From Acidobacteria bacterium UBA6911 (GTDB lineage: Bacteria > Acidobacteriota > UBA6911): a stretch of DNA of 8,977 nt. The notes beneath the pieces were generated by a model, which saw only the letters and a list, made by a program, of their open reading frames with translations, did not search any database and was not told where the DNA came from. The DNA is taken from contig DKBB01000255.1 in the NCBI GenBank assembly GCA_002451015.1, positions 1 to 8,977 on the forward strand, read 5' to 3'. A program made the translations under genes and the position numbers. Below, piece by piece: positions 1 to 6,097 of the stretch (position 1 is the stretch's first letter; each line of letters starts with the position of its first letter).

Positions 1-1
1 A

Positions 2-778
2 CTCTACCGAATGCGCAGTGAGATTCACACCCTCAACAACCGATTCGACCTGACAGCTTACGGTTCCTACCGTTCCAATTCGACCAGTGGCGCGGCGTCC
101 GTCCTAGGAGGCGGCGTTCTGCCTTCAAACGGAGGATTGGAAATAAGTTATCGCCCCCCGAGAATCGGATACCGTGCAGGCAGGATGTTTCAGATTACAG
201 CCAGGGTATTGGGAAACGCGGAACCGGAATCGATTCGCCCGGATTGGGATTCTGTCCAGGCCGGTATAGGCGTTCGTTACAAGCCCCTTCCAAAATGGAA
301 CCTCTTTCTCAGCGGTGAAAGGATTATTAAACTCGGCGCCAATACGAACAACGGCTGGCTGTGGCGCGGCATGTTCTCATGGACCCGTGGGCGCGATCTG
401 ACCCCTGGCGGGTTTATCCGCAACTATTCACTAGTCTATGCCGATGCAGGCTATTTTACTCCGAACGACGGCATGGCAGCCGTTTATTCGGAATTCCACC
501 AGGGAGTTGCTTTCCGGATTAGACCCAATGCCTTGCTGAAACCCCATATTGTCGTTGACGGAAGATACCAGAGCCGGGATACATATCTAGGCACTTACGT
601 GGAAGCGGGCGGCGGATTATCCTTGCAGTTTGACTTATTTGAGAGTCAATATGAAACCCACCGGGTCGGACTGGAATTTCTTGGGCAATACAAGCGGTCG
701 TGGCTCCAACCGAACCCTCAATCCCAGGAGGATAGAATTTCTGATGGCTGGACCTTTACCAGCATACTTCTCTTCTGA
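2..778 (+). CDS. nfrA: NfrA-type outer-membrane protein, C-terminal domain (5' partial)
   Basis: The frame is open from base 2, so the gene starts outside the window; the ATG at 11 is probably internal. The visible 258 residues match the C-terminal domain of bacteriophage N4 adsorption protein A (NfrA_C). Diagnostic stretches are a GIGVRYKPLP segment followed by NLFLSGER, a YADAGYF segment, and PHIVVDGRYQSR followed by YVEAGGGLSLQF. Strands alternate as in a beta-barrel, and the chain ends WTFTSILLF, a terminal-phenylalanine signature used by the outer-membrane assembly machinery. Family members carry an N-terminal TPR region and export an exopolysaccharide; in E. coli NfrA works with the glycosyltransferase NfrB and is the receptor for phage N4. 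The stop overlaps the next gene by 35 bp, so translation is probably coupled. Family identity is fairly sure; the exported glycan here is inferred. Confidence 0.8.
   Translation, partial: LYRMRSEIHTLNNRFDLTAYGSYRSNSTSGAASVLGGGVLPSNGGLEISYRPPRIGYRAGRMFQITARVLGNAEPESIRPDWDSVQAGIGVRYKPLPKWNLFLSGERIIKLGANTNNGWLWRGMFSWTRGRDLTPGGFIRNYSLVYADAGYFTPNDGMAAVYSEFHQGVAFRIRPNALLKPHIVVDGRYQSRDTYLGTYVEAGGGLSLQFDLFESQYETHRVGLEFLGQYKRSWLQPNPQSQEDRISDGWTFTSILLF
726..731 (+). promoter_or_regulatory. Ribosome binding site deciding the start of the ybcH-like gene
   Basis: A perfect AGGAGG lies inside the end of nfrA, 12 bases before the ATG at 744. It is the only strong Shine-Dalgarno sequence near the in-frame start candidates (630, 651, 744, 846) and supports 744 as the start. 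Confidence 0.55.
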
Positions 779-1856
779 GGCATCGGGGGAGACCGCAGTT
801 TATTGTCATCTCAGGAAAAGGCTGAAAGGCGCGCTGGTTGTATCCATGCTCTGCTTTCTCGTCAGCATTTTCTCCGGAACTGCCGCGGCCGATCCGACCT
901 CCCCCCCGTTGAGCGGGACTTATCTGCAGCTTTTGCAGCGCCATACGGCATGGGACGAGGCCGACTGGCGGCATCTGTTCGGTGATTTCAAGACCCTGCG
1001 AATTTCAAAGCTCGTTATACAGTGGAGCGTTTCATCAGACCTGGCTTTTTATCCTTCCAAAACATTCCATAGCGAAGGGAAATTACCGCTCTCCTCCATC
1101 CTGGACCTCGCAGACGAAACCGGCATCGAGGTTCATATAGGCTTATGGCATGACCCGAATTTCTGGAATAACATCAAAGCAGCCCCGGAACTGCTAGAAT
1201 CCTATCTCCGGCATTCGCGATACCGTTCGAAAACAATCGCGAAGGAAATTGCCCTGATGGCGCAGGCTCACACTTCTTTTCAGGGTTGGTATATCAGCGA
1301 GGAAATCGATGACTCAAACTGGAATGAACCGATCCGCCGTAAAATACTCCTCGACCATCTTGCGGGTTTGACAAAGGATTTACGGGAAATCACGCCAGGG
1401 GCCGAAGTAGGAATCTCCTCGTTCTCCAACACACGTCTCGATCCTGAATCTTTTTTTGCATTCTGGAAAACAATCCTCGCGGAATCTTCTATAGACACAC
1501 TTTATTTTCAGGATGGGATCGGTGCGCGTAAGCTTGAAATGAATTACCTTAGTCTTTATCTGGATGCAGTAAATCGTGCGGCTCATGATTCAGGCTGTAC
1601 GCTCTCAATTGTAGTAGAGCTTTTCGAACAAAAAATGGAAAGCGGCAATACCGAAGAATCGTTCCAGGCGATCCCTGCACCGATTTCCAGGATCGAACAG
1701 CAAATGGAAATGGCAGCCCGCTATACGGAAAACCGAATAATGGCCTTCAGCATTCCGGACTACATGAGTAGCTCCGCTGTCGACACCGCCCAACATTTGT
1801 ATAGGGATTATGTAAGGAAATATATAGAACCGATACAGCCGGGGTCCGCAGATTGA
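744..1856 (+). CDS. ybcH: DUF4434 (YbcH-like) exported TIM-barrel-like protein
   Basis: A 370-residue protein of the DUF4434 family, which resembles glycoside hydrolases of the TIM-barrel type; no reaction is established that I know of. Motifs in order: LVIQWS near 90-95, VHIGLWHDPNFW near 130-141, GWYISEEIDD at 181-190, VGISSF near 222-227, YFQDGIGA near 254-261 and VVELFEQ near 290-296. E. coli YbcH, encoded beside nfrA, shows the same series, including GWYI-x-x-EIDD. Acidic residues at strand ends (E186, D188, D189, D257, E292) are candidate catalytic residues by inference. The start was chosen for the AGGAGG at 726-731. Residues 1-29 form a long n-region ending in LRKRLKG, then a hydrophobic core and an AAA-D cleavage-like site near 49, so export to the periplasm is likely. 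A shorter start at 846 would leave a very short signal peptide. The gene overlaps nfrA, which suggests a shared role in glycan export or processing. Confidence 0.82.
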   Translation: MAGPLPAYFSSEASGETAVYCHLRKRLKGALVVSMLCFLVSIFSGTAAADPTSPPLSGTYLQLLQRHTAWDEADWRHLFGDFKTLRISKLVIQWSVSSDLAFYPSKTFHSEGKLPLSSILDLADETGIEVHIGLWHDPNFWNNIKAAPELLESYLRHSRYRSKTIAKEIALMAQAHTSFQGWYISEEIDDSNWNEPIRRKILLDHLAGLTKDLREITPGAEVGISSFSNTRLDPESFFAFWKTILAESSIDTLYFQDGIGARKLEMNYLSLYLDAVNRAAHDSGCTLSIVVELFEQKMESGNTEESFQAIPAPISRIEQQMEMAARYTENRIMAFSIPDYMSSSAVDTAQHLYRDYVRKYIEPIQPGSAD

Positions 1857-1884
1857 TGCACGCGAGTGTTAAAGTTTGAAATCC

Positions 1885-3120
1885 ATGAAACCGCTGAAAC
1901 CCCTTAAAACCGCCGTCATTTTCGGCACGCGCCCGGAAGCCATAAAGCTGGCCCCCCTGATCAAAAGGCTTAAAGCGAATCCTGAACGGTTTGCACCGGT
2001 CACGATTGTTACAGCTCAGCATCGTGAAATGCTGGACCAGGTTCTGGATATATTTTCCATCAAACCGGAATACGATCTTAACATCATCAAACCGCGACAG
2101 GGACTGGCGCAGATTACGGCACATGCCATAACCGGATTGGATCCGGTTCTTGCCGAGATTCAGCCCGATTTTGTAGTGGTGCAAGGAGACACCACGACCA
2201 CTTTTGTAGGGGCCCTAGCCGCCTTTTATCACAGGGTCGCCTGCGCGCATGTTGAAGCCGGATTGAGAACCCGCAATAAGTATTATCCATACCCTGAGGA
2301 GATAAACAGGCGACTTACAAGCGTTCTGTCGGACGTTCATTTCGCACCCACGGATATCTCCAGGCAGAATCTTCTCGAAGAAGGAGTCCAGGCATCGAAG
2401 ATCTTTGTAACGGGTAATACGGTGATCGATGCGCTTCAGGACATTCTCAGCCGGAGCACAAAATATTCGCACCCGGTACTGGAAAAAGTCGTTGCTCAAA
2501 AATTACGAATGGTCCTCGTTACATCCCACCGGAGGGAGAATCAGGGAAAACCGCAGGAACAGATCTGCAATGCACTGCTCGAACTCGTGAAGAGATTCAA
2601 GGATATTCTGGTAGTGTTCCCTGTGCATTTAAGCCCGGCGGTGCGGGACGTAGTCTTTCCGAGGCTCAGACAACAGGAACGAATAGTCCTTTTGGATCCT
2701 ATCGACTACCTCGAGACCGTACATTTTATGAAAGCGTCTCATCTGATTCTGACCGACTCCGGTGGCATCCAGGAAGAAGCTCCGGCACTGGGCAAACCCG
2801 TTCTGGTTTTACGCAACGACACGGAACGCCCGGAAGGATTGGAGGCCGGAACGGTAAAGCTGGCCGGTGTCGAAAAGGATAACATCCTGAAAATCGCCTC
2901 CGAACTCCTGGGGGATTCCATGGTATACCGAAGTATGGCCGAGGCGGTGAATCCTTATGGAGACGGTCGGGCCAGTGAAAGAATACTCCAGGCAATGGAG
3001 TTTCTGAAAGGGCGGGCACAGAGCCCCACTCCCTTTAATAGGGGGACCGTTTCACAGTATATTACTGCAAATAAAAGAGATAATCTCCTTTCAAAGGAGC
3101 CCGGCGGATCACAGTTTTAG
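1885..3120 (+). CDS. wecB: UDP-N-acetylglucosamine 2-epimerase, non-hydrolysing
   Basis: This cytosolic enzyme interconverts UDP-GlcNAc and UDP-ManNAc, the precursor for ManNAc- or ManNAcA-containing polysaccharides. The 412-residue-class protein (411 from ATG 1885) has the full family signature: FGTRPEAIK at the N-terminus, QGDTTT (D102), HVEAGLRT (E124), PYPEEINRR (E138/E139), VTGNTVIDAL, TSHRREN (H215) and a DSGGIQEEAPALGKPVLVLR segment followed by TERPEG. These match the catalytic Asp, Glu, Glu and His of E. coli WecB. The chain is about 30 residues longer than the usual 370-380, with a polar C-terminal tail. The start is uncertain: no strong ribosome site precedes ATG 1885, and an in-frame TTG at 1876 would add three residues. 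It sits 28 bp after the ybcH-like gene on the same strand, consistent with one operon. The linkage suggests it supplies UDP-ManNAc to the NfrA system; that role is inferred, the enzyme identity is not in doubt. Confidence 0.93.
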   Translation: MKPLKPLKTAVIFGTRPEAIKLAPLIKRLKANPERFAPVTIVTAQHREMLDQVLDIFSIKPEYDLNIIKPRQGLAQITAHAITGLDPVLAEIQPDFVVVQGDTTTTFVGALAAFYHRVACAHVEAGLRTRNKYYPYPEEINRRLTSVLSDVHFAPTDISRQNLLEEGVQASKIFVTGNTVIDALQDILSRSTKYSHPVLEKVVAQKLRMVLVTSHRRENQGKPQEQICNALLELVKRFKDILVVFPVHLSPAVRDVVFPRLRQQERIVLLDPIDYLETVHFMKASHLILTDSGGIQEEAPALGKPVLVLRNDTERPEGLEAGTVKLAGVEKDNILKIASELLGDSMVYRSMAEAVNPYGDGRASERILQAMEFLKGRAQSPTPFNRGTVSQYITANKRDNLLSKEPGGSQF

Positions 3121-3285
3121 ATTCCCCCCTTTTTCCACTTCCAAGACAATTCTCACCGAAGAAATTAAAACTTTATATTTCGGTAAACGTACTGAGGGTT
3201 CGATATCCCTAAAAAAATGCCTTGCAAAAACGGGAAAACAGCACATAAATTAAGCTAATCCCAGTTATTACAAAACTTACTAGGA

Positions 3286-3310
3286 ACCGGCACCATTTTA
3301 AGATGCCGGT
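3286..3310. repeat. Inverted repeat / hairpin in the wecB-pilZ spacer
   Basis: ACCGGCA (3286-3292) and TGCCGGT (3304-3310) form a perfect 7-bp stem with an 11-base loop. The sequence after it (AGATTTATAG) is AT-rich but has no continuous T-run, so it is only a weak terminator candidate. A regulatory hairpin or protein-binding dyad is equally possible. Confidence 0.4.
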
Positions 3311-3418
3311 AGATTTATAGATTTCGTTTCGATACCCGCAATGTCCCAATTGGCTGGATGTTGAACCATAAAAGGAACAAAATACTAAAAGAGGACACCC
3401 CATAAATTCATAAATATT

Positions 3419-3447
3419 TTTACCCGATTTGCCGATATGAATAGAAT
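3419..3447 (+). promoter_or_regulatory. Sigma70-like promoter of the PilZ gene
   Basis: TTTACC (3419-3424, 4 of 6 to the -35 consensus) and TAGAAT (3442-3447, 5 of 6 to the -10 consensus) are separated by exactly 17 bases. The predicted transcription start near 3454 leaves a short leader containing GGTAGG (3457-3462), which is 9 bases before the ATG at 3472. This suggests the PilZ gene can be transcribed independently of wecB. Confidence 0.45.
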
Positions 3448-3471
3448 GTTTCCCGTGGTAGGTTTTATATC

Positions 3472-3915
3472 ATGCTAATAGAGCAGGTAATGAAATCCAC
3501 TTTACATAAATTCAGCCGGAAATTCGGCCACAGGGGATCTGACAGATTTTCCATTCCGGGAGCCCACATCTCCTGCAAATCAGTCGATCAGGATTGCTTT
3601 TCCGAAGAAACTTTACCGTTATCCGATATCAGCAAGTTCGGATTGTCGCTGCTGACCAATACACCCCCTGAAGTGAATAAAGACATTGCCCTGAGAATCA
3701 CTATTCCCAAGAAGCCCGAAAGCCTCGACCTGCTCGGCAAGGTTGTGTACACCAAATTCAGGGGCCCCGGTCTTACCTACGAATATCGAGTCGGGATAGA
3801 ATTAAAGCCGTTTTCAGAAAACAAGGGAGATAATCCTCCCGAGATGCAACAGGCGATTGAAGAACTGAAACAAATGTATGGAAAACGGCTGGATATAATC
3901 AACATTGAAGACTGA
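3472..3915 (+). CDS. PilZ-domain cyclic-di-GMP-binding protein
   Basis: A small 147-residue cytosolic protein made of one PilZ domain. Both nucleotide-binding motifs are present: RxxxR as RGSDR (R21, R25) and DxSxxG as DISKFG (D52, S54, G57). The domain continues with a hydrophobic strand (LRITIP, 74-79), LLGKVVYTK (88-95) and the closing YRVGIEL strand (105-111), then a charged C-terminal helix (about 122-140). It therefore looks competent to bind cyclic-di-GMP, and with no output domain it probably acts through protein partners. Start 3472 is preferred because GGTAGG lies 9 bases upstream; the in-frame ATG at 3490 has its purine stretch too close. It lies 351 bp after wecB on the same strand. 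A role in controlling the neighbouring glycan locus is attractive but inferred, since stand-alone PilZ proteins also act on motility and other targets. Confidence 0.85.
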   Translation: MLIEQVMKSTLHKFSRKFGHRGSDRFSIPGAHISCKSVDQDCFSEETLPLSDISKFGLSLLTNTPPEVNKDIALRITIPKKPESLDLLGKVVYTKFRGPGLTYEYRVGIELKPFSENKGDNPPEMQQAIEELKQMYGKRLDIINIED

Positions 3916-4007
3916 CCATCCGGCTTTAAGATTCCATAATCCGCATGCCTGATTTCCTGATAAATTCAAACCAACCCTACGGCTTTCCCCCAGCGCGATC
4001 CCATGCT

Positions 4008-4445
4008 TTATACTCCGATATCCTCATTCCACAAACCCTGGTTTGACTCTATAAAGCCACGCATCATCCCGAGACATTCCCGATCATTCAATACGACAAG
4101 TTCCACCCCCCGGGAACGCAGCGTTTCCTCAGCGCCTCTAAAGGTCTGATTTTCACCGATGACAACTCTGGGGATTTTATAGAGAAGAATCGCCCCGCTA
4201 CACATATCACAAGGAGACAGCGTGGTATACAGAACCGACCTGCGATAGTCGGCTGCAGGAAGACGGCCTGATTTCTCCAGCGCGTCCATTTCCGCGTGTA
4301 AAATGGCGCTTCCCTTCTGCACCCGGCGGTTCCGGCCTTTCCCGGCGATTCTGTCGTCGATGACCAGCACCGACCCTATCGGGATACCCCCTTCCGCCAA
4401 TCCTTTCTTCGCTTCCGCGAATGCCGCCTGCATGAATCGATCCAT
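4008..4445 (-). CDS. Zinc nucleobase deaminase, yeast-type cytosine deaminase-like
   Basis: A 145-residue cytosine/deoxycytidylate-deaminase-fold enzyme. Zinc and catalytic residues are visible: HAE at 50-52 (H50 ligand, E52 proton shuttle) and PCDMC at 78-82 (C79, C82 ligands). The resemblance to yeast cytosine deaminase (Fcy1) goes well beyond the zinc site: EGGIPIG (18-24), GRNRR then VQKGSAILHAE (N39 at the substrate-contact Asn), GRLPA, LYTTLSPCDMCSGAI, IPRVVIGEN (91-99) and a C-terminal W-x-EDIG (W139, D142). The C-terminal Asp is the residue that contacts the pyrimidine in the yeast enzyme. The likely reaction is cytosine to uracil plus ammonia (pyrimidine salvage). Bacterial relatives include enzymes acting on other amino-heterocycles, so substrate is not certain. 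A GGAGAGGG ribosome site (4449-4456, minus strand) lies just before the ATG. The gene starts 41 bp after the transhydrogenase ends, probably one transcript. Identity as a deaminase is sure. Confidence 0.88.
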   Translation of the reverse strand: MDRFMQAAFAEAKKGLAEGGIPIGSVLVIDDRIAGKGRNRRVQKGSAILHAEMDALEKSGRLPAADYRRSVLYTTLSPCDMCSGAILLYKIPRVVIGENQTFRGAEETLRSRGVELVVLNDRECLGMMRGFIESNQGLWNEDIGV

Positions 4446-4486
4446 ACGCCCTCTCCGAAATCACACAAATTCGATTCGACCGCAAC

Positions 4487-5884
4487 TCATAAACCCAATT
4501 TATTAGCAGCATCCAGGGCAGCCACTTTGTAACATTCAGCCAGTGTAGGATAATTGAACACGGTATGCAGGAAATAATCGAGCCCGCCACCGAGCCGCAG
4601 CACAGCCTGGCCGATATGGATCAATTCGGTCGCTCCCGTCCCTATGGCATGCACTCCCAGCAACTGTTTCGTATCGCGGTTGAAAAGCATTTTCACCAGG
4701 CCCGAATCATCTCCCAGAATTTGTCCGCGGGCTATTTCCCGATATCGGGCTATCCCGGTTTCATACGATATCCCCTCGGCTTGCAATTCGTGTTCCGGTT
4801 TGCCTACCATCGATATTTCCGGGACCGAATAGATCCCCAGTGGAAAATGTTCCGCCATGCCGTCGGCATCCAGACCGAAAGCATGGCGTGCGGCAAGTCG
4901 CCCCTGTTCGCTGGATGTAGCAGCCAGGCTGGGAAATCCGATCACATCTCCCGCGGCATAAATATGGGGAACTTCCGTCTGAAAAAATGTATTCACATTC
5001 AGCCTGCCCAGTGAATCCGCCTGCAGCCCGACTTTTCCCAGATTGAGTTCGCTTGTTGCGCCAATCCGTCCGACAGAATACAAAATTATGTCGCTAGAAA
5101 TTTTCTCACCCGATTTAAGCTTTACAATGCCGCGCCGGGTCTTATTCTTTTTCGTCTCAATCGTCTCGACAGACTCCGCGAGTCGGAAGGAAACCTTCAT
5201 TTTTTGCATCTGCCGCATCAATTCATCCACCATCTCGTGATCCAGAAATTCCAGCAGCCGGGACCTGCGGTTAATGACCGTCACTTCAATTCCGAGTGCC
5301 GCAAAGACGGAGGCGTATTCGATCCCGATCACACCACCGCCGACAACCGTCAACGTATGCGGTATGAATTTAAGAAACGGCATGTCGTCACTGGTTACAA
5401 TAATGTCTCGATCGTGATCCGGACCTGGATACTTTGCGGGTTGGCTGCCTGTAGCGATCAGGATTTTGTCACTGCTGAAAGCCTTCGAACCGGACTCGGA
5501 CAGAATCCGGACCGTGTGCAGGTCCTCCAGGGAGGCAACGCCTCTTATGAGATCGACATTGTTGCGCTGCAGTTGACGTTCTACTATTTTCTCCTCATTT
5601 CGAACGACCTCTCTTACTTCCTTCTGAAGTTTCCGGGAAGTGACTATCTGCCTGAAGGATTTACCCGGGTGGGAAAGAAACCGGCTGCTGTAACCGGTAT
5701 AGGTAAGGACCGCCTCACGAAATGTCTTGGATGGGATTGTGCCAAAGTCGACACAAATGCCGCCGACCCAACGCCGCCGTTCAACCACTGCGACGCGTTT
5801 ACCCAGTTTTGCCGCCTGGACCGCAGCCCGCTGTCCCGCCGGGCCCGAACCGATACAAATCAGATCGTAATCATACGTAATCAT
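4487..5884 (-). CDS. sthA: Soluble (Si-specific) NAD(P)+ transhydrogenase
   Basis: A 465-residue flavoprotein of the pyridine nucleotide-disulfide oxidoreductase family that moves hydride between NADPH and NAD+ in the cytosol. An FAD-binding GSGPAG lies at 12-17, a second Rossmann motif VVGGGVIGIEYAS at 180-192, the second FAD motif YAAGDVIG at 309-316, and the dimerisation domain from about 350. It is separated from dihydrolipoamide dehydrogenase and similar enzymes by two losses shared with SthA. The redox disulfide is absent (GGICVDFGTIPSK: C44 kept, T49 in place of the second Cys). The usual C-terminal HPT active-site His is replaced (FNYPTLAE, 443-450). Length equals E. coli SthA (466). 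No clear ribosome site precedes ATG 5884, although the frame begins there with the expected YDYD and Rossmann start. It is divergent from pyruvate kinase, a pairing of NADPH balance with central carbon flux that may or may not be functional. Confidence 0.92.
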   Translation of the reverse strand: MITYDYDLICIGSGPAGQRAAVQAAKLGKRVAVVERRRWVGGICVDFGTIPSKTFREAVLTYTGYSSRFLSHPGKSFRQIVTSRKLQKEVREVVRNEEKIVERQLQRNNVDLIRGVASLEDLHTVRILSESGSKAFSSDKILIATGSQPAKYPGPDHDRDIIVTSDDMPFLKFIPHTLTVVGGGVIGIEYASVFAALGIEVTVINRRSRLLEFLDHEMVDELMRQMQKMKVSFRLAESVETIETKKNKTRRGIVKLKSGEKISSDIILYSVGRIGATSELNLGKVGLQADSLGRLNVNTFFQTEVPHIYAAGDVIGFPSLAATSSEQGRLAARHAFGLDADGMAEHFPLGIYSVPEISMVGKPEHELQAEGISYETGIARYREIARGQILGDDSGLVKMLFNRDTKQLLGVHAIGTGATELIHIGQAVLRLGGGLDYFLHTVFNYPTLAECYKVAALDAANKLGL

Positions 5885-5931
5885 AAAAATTCATATCCAT
5901 AATTATACGGACCGCACAGGGAAACATCCCC

Positions 5932-5962
5932 ATTATACGAAGAAACGTCCTGGAAACTGCAA
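5932..5962 (-). promoter_or_regulatory. Possible promoter of the sthA-deaminase unit
   Basis: Read on the minus strand, a perfect TATAAT lies at 5932-5937, with TTGCAG (5957-5962, 4 of 6 to the -35 consensus) 19 bases upstream, a longer spacer than ideal. A second TATAAT at 5902-5907 in a similar CGTATAAT context has no convincing -35 and may be chance or a tandem start. Confidence 0.3.
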
Positions 5963-5980
5963 CTGAAAGGTATCGCGATT

Positions 5981-6002
5981 CCACTGAGGTATTTTTAAGT
6001 GG
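5981..6002. repeat. Dyad next to the pyruvate kinase promoter
   Basis: CCACT (5981-5985) and AGTGG (5998-6002) form a 5-bp inverted repeat around a 12-base AT-rich centre. It ends directly before the TTGATA of the proposed pyk promoter, a position suited to an operator. The arms are short, so chance is a serious alternative. Confidence 0.22.
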
Positions 6003-6032
6003 TTGATAATTTGTACTCGATTCCTTAAGAAT
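6003..6032 (+). promoter_or_regulatory. Possible sigma70-like promoter of pyruvate kinase
   Basis: TTGATA (6003-6008, 5 of 6 to the -35 consensus) is followed after 18 bases by AAGAAT (6027-6032, 4 of 6 to the -10 consensus). Transcription would begin near 6039, about 59 bases before the ATG. The Shine-Dalgarno AAGGA at 6085-6089 sits 8 bases before that ATG. Confidence 0.35.
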
Positions 6033-6097
6033 AAAGGTTTACTTCACGACAGCGGCAGAGGAAGAAGCCCGTAATCGCAAAATTAAGGATCCTTTCC

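Larger units (their letters stand above)
3121..3471. other. AT-rich non-coding spacer between wecB and the PilZ gene
   Basis: A 351-bp stretch clearly more AT-rich than its flanks. I see no credible coding frame: the only longish frame, on the minus strand, lacks a ribosome site and any recognisable protein character. It contains one perfect 7-bp inverted repeat (3286-3310) and, at its right end, a sigma70-like promoter for the PilZ gene. No obvious intrinsic terminator with a T-run follows wecB, so readthrough into the PilZ gene remains possible. Confidence 0.6.

Noticed and set aside
630..743. Upstream extension of the YbcH-like gene to the ATG at 630 or 651
   Set aside because: It would overlap nfrA by up to 149 bases, puts a long polar stretch before the signal peptide and has no ribosome site comparable to AGGAGG at 726-731.
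1747..2184. A 145-residue open frame on the minus strand across the ybcH/wecB junction
   Set aside because: Antisense to two recognised genes, rich in Phe, Arg and Cys as expected of a shadow frame, and without a ribosome site.
3085..3099. Perfect palindrome CTCCTTT-C-AAAGGAG as a wecB terminator
   Set aside because: It lies inside the last codons of wecB, the one-base loop must open to at least three, and no T-run follows.
3209..3403. A 64-residue minus-strand frame in the wecB-pilZ spacer, with a hydrophobic stretch
   Set aside because: No Shine-Dalgarno sequence precedes it, and its hydrophobic residues reflect AT-rich DNA; no homology is recognisable.
4008..4445. tRNA adenosine deaminase TadA instead of a nucleobase deaminase
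   Set aside because: The zinc motifs are shared, but the QKGSA segment, IPRVVIGEN and C-terminal W-x-EDIG match the yeast cytosine deaminase type and are not TadA features.
4487..5884. Dihydrolipoamide dehydrogenase or mercuric reductase instead of transhydrogenase
   Set aside because: The redox-active cysteine pair is broken (T49) and the C-terminal catalytic His is absent, both as in SthA.
5204..5902. A 232-residue open frame on the + strand opposite sthA
   Set aside because: It lies entirely antisense to a clearly identified transhydrogenase, its translation has no family character, and its extent follows from the codon pattern of the real gene.
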